A stretch of DNA of 64,000 nucleotides from Amborella trichopoda. Taxonomy: Eukaryota > Streptophyta > Magnoliopsida > Amborellales > Amborellaceae. The notes under the pieces were generated by a model. The model made no database searches. It saw only the letters and a list, made by a program, of their open reading frames with translations, and was not told where the DNA came from. Where the stretch lies: contig NW_006494789.1 in NCBI RefSeq assembly GCF_000471905.2, positions 302,749-366,748 on the forward strand, read 5' to 3'. Both the position numbers and the translations under genes were made by a program. The first letter of the stretch is position 1, and each line of letters begins with the position of its first letter. Of the stretch, positions 1-11,200 are shown one piece after another.

Positions 1-319
1 TCTATTCATACCAATAATCTATCCCAAAAAAATAAAATAAAATTTGCACCCTAGTTATTGTCATAAACCATCTATTTTTTGTGAATTTCAGTAACTAAGC
101 CTTTAGGAACTCAAAATTTTTTTTTTCCTTTTTTCTACACTGTTCATCTAATAAATAAAGCCATAGGAAAGGTAACAAGCCCTTCTAAGGCATATATTTA
201 AGCATCTCACCAAAATGAATGACCTATATCAACTGGAAAATATATTGTAGGATGCATTTTCCAATTTTTACTTTTGTAGTTGTTCATTAGAATGAAAACA
301 ATCGATGTTTAAAAATTGA

Positions 320-570
320 AAAATGGTTTGATAGGGCTGCATCCCTATCAAAATAAAATAAAGCATCACCTCATAACTCATTGAGAATTGCCATTCAAGC
401 TTTGGAAAACCTTTACATCAATCATCTTGGCTTAAACGTTACGATTGTAAAAAAAGTCGGATTTCAAGCTCTAAAAATAATGTATATTATAATAAATTAT
501 CTAGACCGTCTATTGCACCTTAAAAACAAGTGTTTACATATCTGTAAAACATATCACTATTAATTTTTAA
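320..570 (+). repeat. MITE-like repeat, variant with terminal palindrome
   Basis: Positions 327-352 form a near-perfect palindrome whose arms are TTTGATAGGG and CCCTATCAAA. The body after it matches a second copy at about 4600-4800 (shared phrases around TGGAAAACCTTTACATC and TTTCAAGCTCTAAAAA). It also shares ATTATCTAGACCGTC with the GGTTGCAACC repeat family elsewhere in the window, so the two look like branches of one family. Edges are approximate and no target duplication was established. Confidence 0.5.
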
Positions 571-2332
571 GTTTCAAATTATATTGTCGGTATAGGATTT
601 TGATTTTAAAACCATATTTTAAAAAAATATAGTTTCATTATATTATAATGACATGAAATCACGCTCGATATATATTGCAAGGTGTAAAGTTTAGTTAGGT
701 CATAAGCCACATAATTTTACTCTATGTCAAAATGTGAAAAATTGACTTCCCAACTCCTTAACATAAAATGGATCTCCTATTCGAACTAACCACCCAGAGT
801 ATTCAAATTGCATTTTGGGTGATGTACTTCTCTAGGGTTTGTTGTTGACCTTTACCATCCATCACAATGAACTTGCAATTGATGACTTCACCATGTACCC
901 TGCACAATATGGAGGTGGGTTAGGGGTATGGTCTAGCCCAAAGGGCAGCTTGATAGCTTGGAAAATATAATATTAGAGCTTTAGGTTGTTTTCATCATCA
1001 TAGTCTTTTTCTAATTGATTGGAATCGGTTATAAGAATCTGGTATGCAATTCTGCACTATTATGGATCATACTTCCGTAAATCTATAAGTCCCCCATATC
1101 TTTTCATATTACTTCCAACTACATTTTGTTGGACCTATCCCTTGCTCTTTTTAAACAATCCATTAGCTTTAAATGCTATAAGATATTTCCCTTTAAAATA
1201 TATTGGCCCTACAATGTGATTTTTTTTTTCTTAAAATCAAGGGAATTATTGCGGTCGATGGTTGGCTCTCTGACTCAAATGTGTCCACGTAAAAATTTGA
1301 GAAGCATTACTATCTATCAATCATCAAACTATTTGTTTTTATTTTATTTTATTAAGATAACATACCAATAGGTGGGATAAAGCTCGGATGTATTATAATG
1401 ATGATTGCGAGACTATACCAATAAAATGTTTTGCTTCTGGTATATAAGGGATACGGCCAGTTTTAGCTATTCAATGTGAAATTATATGGTTAGAGGTGCA
1501 ACATTTACCATGCTAAATGTCATACAAAATTATCTTTAGAGATTTTTTTTATTTATTGCGTAGATAGTGGCAAATACATGCTTTGCCCATTTTAAAAATA
1601 ATTAGTGGTTTTCAAAATCATGAGTGAGAATAAAAAACCTATATCGATAGCTGAGACTCAAATGGTACTACCATCACGACCTCAACTCCATTCTCAAAGT
1701 CCTCATAGTTTGTGTACAAAGGATACACCTCAACCATCCCATTCTACATCGGACGACTTTGTAGTTGACTCTTATGTAGGAAAGGTGACAATCGCATCGC
1801 AAACGATCTCTATTCTTAAATCTCAATGCATTTTTTTATTAGAAAATAAATATGGAAGGAATCGAGATGCTATAATTGAATATTGCTCTGGTCCAGGAGC
1901 CTCAGCACCAATTTCAAAGCTATGAATCACGGATTTTTTTTTTTTTTATTTGACGTCTGGGTATGATATTTCAATGGCAAGTTTGAAAAAATTTAAATGT
2001 GTCCCGGTTAAGGCGTTAATTTATGTAAAATGAAAAATTGAAAAAAGGATAAATATATCGAGATGCACCAAATTTTGAACTATGTAGCATTTTATACTTG
2101 CCATGAGCTTCAAAGCCCATTTTGATAAGTTATTGATGGGCAACTTGAAATTTTATATAAAAAAACGACGGGCCTATTTAAAAGCAGATAAAAATATATA
2201 AGAGTCATAATAGTTCTAAAATATAAATTAGTTTGATTAGAGTTCATAACTTCTCGAAATACAAATGTTAATGCTAGAATGAGTTGTAATGGATGTATTT
2301 ATTAAAAAATTCATTATTTTATGTTTAAATAT

Positions 2333-2729
2333 TGGAAAAAGTTTGCATAAGGTTGCAACCTTAAAATGTAGAATCATTTATGTACCTCAAAATTCTATCG
2401 GAAAGGTTGTTTTAATGTTGAAAAACCTTCTAATTTATCATCTCGATATCGAGATGTATGAATATTAAAAAAAAAAAAAATTGAGTCCCAAAAATCATGC
2501 ATCTTGCAACACATTATCTAGACCGTCCATTTTCAACACTTTCATATACTTATAGATATACTTGATATAAACCTTTTTTGGAGTTTAAAATTTTATAATT
2601 AGATACAAAAATAGATTTTGAAATAATCGTAAAAAAAAATTACAATAAAATTATAGGTTATGATAAATTTCGGAGGTGCCTTTTAATTGGATTGTTCAAG
2701 GTTGCAACCTCATAGAAACCACACCCTTA
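2333..2729 (+). repeat. MITE-like repeat, GGTTGCAACC family, copy 1
   Basis: About 390 bp. The left end contains the perfect palindrome TAAGGTTGCAACCTTA and the right end repeats GGTTGCAACCTCATAGAAACC, the inverse of the GTTTCTATAAGGTTGCAACC type end. The body contains an ATCTCGATATCGAGAT palindrome and the phrase ATTATCTAGACCGTCCATTT, which recur in copies at 4199-4557, 39968-40365, 60712-61305 (inverted) and 62985-63385. No coding capacity is visible, so it is a non-autonomous DNA element, perhaps Mutator-like. Confidence 0.6.
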
Positions 2730-2931
2730 TTTTAATATGTAACTTAATCATTAAGTAACGACAAATTAATTTTTTTGACAATAGTACAAAGGTATTTTAG
2801 AAGTTAGTGTCCTAAAACTCTATTTACTTTTAATTTTTAGTAAGAATTTCAACTTTACTCCATATAAAAATGATAAAAGCACCTAACTTTTAGTGACATT
2901 TACATAAATACCATTACTTGATGAGCAATAT

Positions 2932-3298
2932 CAATGTTGTCATATTCACTCCGGAATCTTATTCGGTTTGGTGAGAAAAATAAAACAATTCAGTGCTTTG
3001 GCCAATTCGAGGGAAGGTTTTGTATTTAAAAAATAAATAATATAAAAATATTAAGTATTTGCATGTAAAAATAATGGAGAAATTTTTAAAAATAAAAAAT
3101 TAAAAAAATACTTTTATATAGGCATTTATTTTCTAACCAAATAAGCTCAAAGCTTCAGCCGAAGCAAATCCGAATCAAACGGAAGTAGCCCGAATCTGAT
3201 TGAATCGGCAAAACTAGGCTTTTATTTGCTTCGATTTTTGCTTTAAATTCGAAGGCTCTGGCCACTTCATCTGAAGCCAAACGATTTTGACAACATTG
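2932..3298. mobile_element. Non-autonomous hAT element with perfect 8-bp TSD
   Basis: The element starts CAATGTTGTCA and ends TGACAACATTG, a terminal inverted repeat with the CAATG start seen in Tag1-like hAT elements. It is flanked on both sides by AGCAATAT (2924-2931 and 3299-3306), a perfect 8-bp target duplication as expected for hAT transposition. It is 367 bp long with no transposase. Internally it has inverted blocks rich in TTCGG/CCGAA type sequence. Confidence 0.8.
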
Positions 3299-3544
3299 AG
3301 CAATATATCATAAATACAACTATTTTTTTAAAAAAATACATATCATAGTAGAATATACATTCGTCACAACTCACTCTAACATTAACCTTTGTAATTTGAA
3401 GGGTTGTGAAATGTAGATTATCCCAATATAAATTTCAGATCATTTTATATGGAAAAAAACAAAATTTCATATCATTTACTTGTTTTCTCAAGGCAACGTT
3501 CCTTTCATCATTCAACACAAGTTGCCTAACAGTATTTGTTGAAA

Positions 3545-3745
3545 TATCACCCATCATCATCATCCAAACCATATCCAGACAATTTGGGATCGGCTACATG
3601 TATCATGTCCTATCATTCTACTCTATCAAGGGCCATACTCTCTGTAAGACTATAGGTACCCATATATTTTCTCACAACTGCCATCCATGCCCTTTTGAGC
3701 GATCCCCTTGCCTTATATTTAAACCAACTGGCACTTTCTATGGGT
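3545..3745 (-). mobile_element. RTE-type LINE 3' end fragment, antisense
   Basis: Read on the minus strand, this region encodes a degenerate form of the conserved C-terminus of plant RTE reverse transcriptases (basic stretch, then a W-M-x-V-V-R-K-like segment). It is followed by the typical RTE 3' end: a stretch resembling GCCGATCCCAAATTG, then a run of GAT repeats (ATGATGATGATGG). Only the last about 200 bp are present, as expected for a strongly 5'-truncated insertion. Confidence 0.6.
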
Positions 3746-4198
3746 ATATACGCAAAAATTTAACACAATGAAGGAAATTTTATGCGACATATTAATTAAT
3801 TTTATTGCTATTTTTTCCACCCAAGGGAAATTTATGAAAATCCTATTTTATTATCAAAGTTAAAAAATAGTTCGGTATATTTTATATTTTATACCCAAGT
3901 CATACTTTTCGAGAGTGTGTATTGTGTTTTAATTTAATTTTATTTTTTATATATTAGATTGAGCTCGAATTTAGAGAGTTTATATTTTCACCATATTCAA
4001 TATATAAATATATTAAAAATATTATTAAAATCAAATCTGTAGAGGTATTTAGTTATTTTATTTAAGTTGTTTATAACTTTTTAAGTGTGTGATGGTGGGA
4101 AGTATGGATGTCCAAAACTTAAGTTTATTTGGGTATATAAATAAAATTAAAATATGATATCTAGTATAAAAAAATAAAATTAAGTTTAAAATATAAAA

Positions 4199-4557
4199 GA
4201 AAAAGTGTCTATAAGGTTAAAACCTTGAAATATGTAATTAAGGTGCACCTAAAAAATCGACGAGGCTGTTTCGATGTTAGAAAACTCTATAATATGTCAT
4301 CTCGACATTGAGATGTATGAATATTATATAAAAAATAGATTTTCTGTCCCAAAAACAATGCACCTTGAAATACATTATCGGGATTGTCCATTTTCATGAT
4401 TTTTATGTGTTTATAAATCTACTTGATTTTAACCATTTTTGGAGTTTAGAATTTTACAATTGAAAATGGATTATTAAGTTATCATAAGTTTTTTGACACT
4501 GAATTTGCATGATACGATAACTTTGATTGTTTAAGATTATCTTATTCAAACGACACC
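4199..4557 (+). repeat. MITE-like repeat, GGTTGCAACC family, copy 2
   Basis: A diverged copy. Its left end reads GTGTCTATAAGGTTAAAACC, the body has the ATCTCGACATTGAGATG palindrome, and its right end reaches CAAACGACACCC. AAATATAAA occurs directly at both edges (near 4189 and just after the right end), a possible 9-bp target duplication that would fit a Mutator-type element. The copy is too diverged for certainty. Confidence 0.5.
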
Positions 4558-4559
4558 CA

Positions 4560-4860
4560 AATATAAAATATACAAAATATTTTTAATCTCTAAAAATGGA
4601 AGGAAAATAGTTTGACAGGGATGTAACACTATCAAAGTAAGTAAAGCCTCACCTTATAACTCATCGAAAGTTATAATTTAAACATTGGAAAACTTTTACA
4701 TCGATCATCTTGGCTTGAACATTATGGTTGTGAAAACAAATTAGGATTTCAAGCTCTAAAAAAAATGTATATTGAAATAAATTATCTAAATGGTAAATTT
4801 TATTGTCAACGTTGAAAATTGATTTTAGAGTCATTATGGAGATTTCCGTTGCCAAAAAAT
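4560..4860 (+). repeat. MITE-like repeat, second copy of the 320-570 variant
   Basis: This stretch repeats the body of 320-570 in the same orientation (GACAGGG...CACTATC palindrome remnant, then the CTCATAACTCAT-like and TCATCTTGGCTTGAAC segments). It directly follows copy 2 of the related family and ends about 130 bp before the MON2 promoter, so the promoter is compact and bounded by repeats. Confidence 0.45.
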
Positions 4861-4984
4861 GTTTCTTAAGCGAAGATTTGAGGTGAGGTTTTATTTCGTT
4901 TTCATAAAACCTAGACCTTATAGAAATTCGGAGATTATATCATCCAAAAACAAAAAAGAGGGACCTTTCTATTAATCTCTCCCG

Positions 4985-5286
4985 CCCAAGAACACATGTG
5001 CGACGATTATATCGTCCTCACGCGTGACGCTTTCGTGCGTCTTTCACATGTGCGTGTCACAGTATCGTGTCACAGTATAAGAAACTCGGAGAAATCGCTT
5101 TTTTTAATTTTTCGGCTAAGCAAATCGCCATTTCTCATCATCTCCATTTTCTTGTACTTCACTACGAAAATTTCCTTTGAAATTTTCATATTTTGCATTG
5201 CCATTACAGAGTTTTGATGGCATCTTTGATCTGTATGCCACGTAAGCCCTAGGATCTGCAACTCTCGGTGGACCAGAGGCCGAAGG
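4985..5286 (+). promoter_or_regulatory. MON2 core promoter and 5' UTR
   Basis: Compared with its AT-rich surroundings this stretch is rich in CpG. It contains CACGCGTG (5019-5026, a G-box/CGCG-box-like palindrome), two ACATGTGCG motifs and a direct duplication of CGTGTCACAGTAT. A weak TATA-like CAGTATAAG lies in the second duplicate. The MON2 start codon follows at 5287 in the context GAAGGATGG. The transcription start cannot be fixed from sequence; the next 200 bp are the probable 5' UTR. Confidence 0.5.
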
Positions 5287-8200
5287 ATGGCTTTCATGGC
5301 GGTTTTGGAGTCTGATCTGCGTGCTCTCTCCGCTGAAGCTCGGAGAAAGTACCCAGCTGTTAAAGATGGCGCAGAGCATGCAATTTTGAAGGTTAGCTCA
5401 GTGCTTTTTTGAATCCGTCAAGGCTTAGTTGAATTCTATGAAATCCACGCTTTTAACTATGATGTTGTAAAGATTTCGAAAAATGGTTATATTGAACCTG
5501 CATTTAGGGTTTTTCGTGTTATTTCCATTTATTTATTCTCTGTTATGGCGACAATCATTGTTTTGGCTTAATCAAGAGATGCTATTCATTGGTTTTCGTT
5601 TCATTTTATGTTTTAATTTTGAGAAATTGTTTAACTTTGCAAAAATCTAAGTAGAAGTTATGGATGTTACAGCACTGAAGGCTTCACTTGTTCCTTTAAT
5701 TGACTTCAGGCTTACTGTGTTGAGAATTAAGGTTTTGGCTTCAGTAAGGACTTGTGCTTGTTAATTATTTTTGAAGTTTTTGTCATTTTTGTCTTGTACT
5801 GATCTAACTTGAAGGTTTCAATCACCCATACTGGAGGCATCTGTGCATAATTCTTTTATGTTTATCTAGGGTTTCTTTTGTTTTAATTTATGAGGTCAAA
5901 TGCTTAGAATGCAGATTACGTATGTTTGCATTATTTTGCATGTTTATCGTTCACGTGGACGTTTGCTTGATCGACCAATTAATTGTAGTTTGCACACAAT
6001 TTTCTGTTTTTTCCTCTAAATAAACAATTGCTTCATTTTATTTTATTTGATTTTACATACTGATTTCATGTAACTTTCATGGACTTTCTGTTATAAAATG
6101 TAAATTATGCATGTTCTCTCATTCGTGTAATTCATGATGTAGTTCATCTGTTGAGTTTTGTTTCATTGGGATGCGATTTAACCACCAGATAGCTTGGATT
6201 GCATGTCGGATTTTGCCATGAAAATTAAGGTGTCAGTTGCAAAAAGAACCATTGAGAAAATGACCGAGAGCTCTAATATTTTGGCCTTTTAATATGCTTG
6301 TACTGTAAGAATAATTCATCAAGTAACTGAATCGAGATGAGAAAATGCAGCTGCGCACATTGTCAAATCCTGGCGAGATTGCACAAAATGAGGATATATT
6401 GCAGATATTCCTAAAGGCATGCAAGGTTAAGACTGTAAAACTGAGTGTAATTGGGCTTTCCTGTTTGCAAAAGCTCATTTCGCATGATGCTGCTTCACCA
6501 TCTGCTCTTAAGGAGATACTCTCAACTTTGAAAGATGTGAGTTTCTTACTCAATTAATTTAGAATCCTCATTGTTATTCCTAATTTTGCCTGAAGCTTAC
6601 TCGGCTATTGCCTAGTCATTTAATGTTTATATTAGGTTCTCTTGATGTAATTTTATTTGCCAAAGTCAGTTGTGAGTGGGAATAAATATATATATGCCTA
6701 CTGTCATACTTAAATCCACATGCGTGCACACAGACATACATGTATATGTAGGTTTTGTTAGGCTACTATTTCTTTGCTTTAATATATATACACACACATT
6801 GAGAATTGCATCCATCTGTTTGCATTTGGATATTAATGTTTATGCATTAGTGCACGAATTCTTGCCTGCATGCATGCGTAATTGGTTTTTTACTCATGCT
6901 CGGCTATCGACTGCATTTAAACTGGCATCATCCGGACAGCTTTGAGCCTTGTGTTCGATTAATATATGAAACTGATAGAGATGATCTATTATACTATCGT
7001 GAAGAAGATCCCATCAGGTCTTACTACCTTGACTCATATGCCTTTTTAGATTCGACTTGTGGATATCCTCAGAAAGAGGATTATTTGAGATAGAGATTCA
7101 TATCTTATTGGCACTATGTTGCTGATGGATCGACGTGTCACAACATCAATTTAAGGCATGGAGCATGAGTGTGCTTCTATTTTGAATTCCATAAATTGAC
7201 ATTTAATTATTTAGTTTCATCTATCTCTCGTTTTACTTATGTGTCCAGGAGTATTTTGGTCTCTGGGACCATTGCTGGGCGTGCTTGAGGCTTTCATGAG
7301 GATGTAACATGTCAACATCTTATAAGATTCCATCTGTATTTTTCTTGATTTTCTCATATTAATCAGGGAAAAAACATTCCTGACAATCATATCCTGTTAC
7401 CCATCGAGGGAGATGCATACATATGACATTCATCGAATCCCATCCTTGATTGTCTTATATTGTTTGTTTTGATCTTGAGTATTTGTATCAGTATCACTTC
7501 TGATTGCTCTTTTCAATCCTCTTGCAGCATGCTGAAATGGCAGATGAAAGTGTTCAACTCAAAACACTACAAACCATACTGATCATATTCCAGTCGCGTT
7601 TGCACCCACAAGATGAGGTCAGATTTGCTTATACATTGTATAGTTAACCTTTCTCTACTACTTCTTACAAGAGGATCAGGGAGTTGGTCAAAATTAGGCT
7701 TGCTTCAAAATGAGTCATAGAACCATTTTTTTGTTGGCATTGGTTTTATTCCGGTAACATATTTTCAAAATCTTCCTGGTTTTGCAGGATGACATGGCTC
7801 AAGCACTTGGTATCATCCTCAGTCTCCTTGAGAACAGTCGGTCTCCAGATAGTGTCCACAGGTAAGAGCATCTGGTAAATGTGGTTCTGAACTTTAGATA
7901 GAAGTGTATTTTCTTGATTCACTACTTTAAATTATGTTAACCAGGACCAAAATCCTGATGCTGGGACAATTTTTTATTGATGCAGCACTGCCGCAGCTAC
8001 ATTCAGGCAGGCTGTCGCCTTGATTTTTGATAATGTTATTCGTGAGGAATCACTTCCTGCTGGTATCGCGGGTTATGGAAATCATCTATCTCGGACTAGA
8101 TCAGTCAGTGGTGATGTGAGTCGCAGTATAAATCATACAACGTATGCATTCTGTTTCTTCTGTTAAGAAATTTGTTGCCGCTGATTTAATTTTTCCAATA

Positions 8201-11200
8201 TATGTTTGAATTTTTAAAAAATTAAATTTTAGAGAATTTTTATTGGTTCATTCATTAACAGGTTATTTGAGGGTTATACTGTTTCTGGTGTACCATCAGC
8301 AAGGGAGAATTTGACTGATGCTGGAAAGCTTGGGCTTCATCTGCTTGAAGACCTGACAGCTCTTGCTGCAGGTGGATCTGTATGTGCTAAATAATTTGGC
8401 ATTCTTTGTGTATCATTCTCTATTGACTTATTTATATTTTTATTTTTTGAGTAATATTTTGAACCTGCCTTATGTAGGAATCTGTGTTGTGTATGTATGT
8501 AGTTGATTTATTTATCTATCAACTAGATATTTGTAATGAAGTGCTTTCCTGTAGTCATTATTTTCAGAGGCCTAATTCTTCTTCTTCAAACTCTTTAAAA
8601 GAAGAAGATATCTTATATTGAGTCAATGTGTCACCACACTACTTCAAATATCCTTATTTATGTTTGTGTGTTGATTTATTTCATCACTGATGAAAAGTTT
8701 GTCTCTAATATTAGGTGATCCGGTTGCGAGTCATTGCTGTCCAGCGAACATTTACTCTTGATATACTTGAGTGAGATATCCACCTCAATTGTTTGTACTG
8801 CCTTGATGTATGATTTGTGGAATGATTGATTATTTTCTGATTCTTCTTTGAGCTGTGGGGCCTTTTGTAACCTTGCTCTATGTTCCAATTGTTTTTGGAT
8901 TAAATCTCTCTACATGTTGATGTACACCTATGCTAATCAATATGTTAATTTTAGTCACTTTGCATTTATGGCAGTGATATCAACTAGCCTGAATTTGTTT
9001 TCCAGTGTCAGTATAATACTGGTTGCACTTATCTTCATTTTGAACATATTTGAGCGTTTTCTATGAAAAATATTACATGACTAGGATTTCATTCAGCTTT
9101 GCTTTTTTCTTTGGGAGATATTTGATTTTTTTCTCATAAAATACATGTTTTTGTTATGTCATATATAGTTTGTCATTCAGTTGATGCCGGGTTGAAGGAT
9201 TAAAATCTTCCAATTCATGCTTCAGGTAGTCTGTTTTCATTCATTAAGCATAATGTAATAGTCCCTTTTATACAAGACATCCAGGTTACGATACAAAAAC
9301 ACCCTTGAGATACAATGTTGAGAAACCCCTTGGGCGTATAACCTCTTGTACATAGATGAAGAATCAAATTACACATAATAACAGCAAGTATATGTCCCAA
9401 TAGCATGAAACTGGAACATCCATAGAGATCATTGTCACCATTGAAAGGAAAAATCTGTAGGGACTAGTTGTTCACCTATTAGTTGTATACATCTCGGTAC
9501 TTGGTAAACAACTCTGCAACTTGATCTTTTGAAGGGAGATAGTTTTATTAATTCGAATGACATTTCTTTATAGTTTATTTTTTATTACTTTATTATTGAT
9601 AATTGGCATCATAAATTGGTGTATTTCTGGTTCACCTAGTGCAAAGAGGTAAAAATGTATATAGAGAAAGGAAAATAGGAGGGAGCTTAGAAGAGAAAGG
9701 GGCTTTGATACAACTTGGTTTCTATTTTTCTTATTGTTTTGTTTACTATTTCTAAGAGACTGAAATTAGATTTAGGTTATATTGTCGTTCAATTACTTAA
9801 GTGAGAGTATTGCGTCTTACTTTAGTTGTTGATAGTTCAAAGGTAGGGCTAGAAATTTAATTTTAAATAGATGAAAGGCTAGAATTTGATTGTGGTTAGG
9901 TTTTCTTAAGAACTTTTTTTTTATTTTTTTAAATTCCTTCTTCTATAAATATGTAAATGTTGGACAAGAAAAATGTAGAGAAGAATTTATTTGGGTCTTG
10001 TGAAAAGATCTCTCTTTTGGGGTGGACTCCCTTGCTGACCCAAAATGAGGGTATAATCTCTTGCCTTTTTTTTTTTTTCTTATAATTCTATTCTCACGCA
10101 AAATGAGGGTATAATCTCTTGCCTTTTTTTTTTCTTCTAATTCTATTCTCTCTGGTACACAATTTATTTTCTTTCTCCCTTATCCTAACTTCAATTGGTA
10201 TCAAATCTAAGAAGATCCATCCATCATAATGCCGCCAACGCCAGCCTTTGCTATCGATGATATACTTACACAAATCATAGAGCTTGTGACTTGTGAATCA
10301 ACAAATTAAAGGTGTGAATCAACAAATTAAAAATACCATATACTTACACAAATCCAGATCAGCGAAATTCGAGGAGCGATTGGTGAAATGAATAGTGGTT
10401 AAAGCAACTAAAATATATTGATCGTTGAGGTGAGGTTGCTCGCAATTCCATAGATCTGACACCAAATTTCTCTTGAGGGCTTAATCGAGCTAACTCTAGG
10501 GGCAGATCCAATGCGTAATGACCAAATTTGGAGGTAAGAACCACAACTTGTTGAGCGTCCACGAGATCCCATGCTCCCATAATACCTTGGGTGTAAGGCC
10601 TTGGATTGCTGATTACACTCCTATCATAATTGAACTTCCAAGGGCCTAATGGTTGTCGAATTAAAATGGGTTGTTCGATTGGTCTCTCTCCAGGATTCAC
10701 TTTGGACCGTGGTGCTAGTCACACCATGTTTGGTACTCTAATACTGCGAAATTGATCAGGAGCCAGCATTGTCGACCTAAATGTGGCCTAGTAGCAGACT
10801 GAATGCACCTTCCAAATTGTAATTTCCTAGGGTTGTGGTCTATATTCTATTGATGTTGATTGGCTTTTTTTATTGAACTTCCATTGCTTATCTACAAGTG
10901 GGGACCGTAGCTTAAGGTAGCAAACAAAAATAGTGAGTGTACGCATCGTTATTCCATTTTATTTCATTATTGTGATATGTAATAATTTGTTCACTGAGTA
11001 ATTTATTCATTTGTTTAGCTTTGTTCTTTTCTTAAATTTTCTTACAGTTGTGCATACTTTAATGACCAGTTTTTACTATTTTCTTTCTTTGAATTTGTTG
11101 AAGGTCTACTGGTCAATCATATTGGTATATTATTTGGTAACTAGCAGCATATTTTCTAACTTATATTGCATTGGAGAAACATGTGGTCAGTTGAATGGTG

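Larger units (their letters stand above)
1..4984. other. AT-rich intergenic region upstream of MON2
   Basis: No convincing host gene is seen. The stretch is strongly AT-rich with many stop codons in all frames. It holds MITE-like repeats near 320-570, 2333-2729, 4199-4557 and 4560-4860, a hAT element at 2932-3298 and an antisense RTE LINE tail near 3545-3745, each listed separately. A 106-codon open frame at 1605-1925 has a Ser/Thr/Pro-rich start and no family I recognise; I treat it as chance. 570-2330 otherwise holds nothing recognisable. Confidence 0.6.

Noticed and set aside
1605-1925. 106-codon open frame upstream of MON2
   Set aside because: No recognisable domain, no supporting splice or promoter structure, and it lies in repeat-rich AT-rich DNA. 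It is probably chance.
8100-8130. Alternative donor GTGAGT at 8116 for MON2 exon 5
   Set aside because: Using it leaves phase 0 while exon 6 needs two leading bases, which would break the conserved reading frame.
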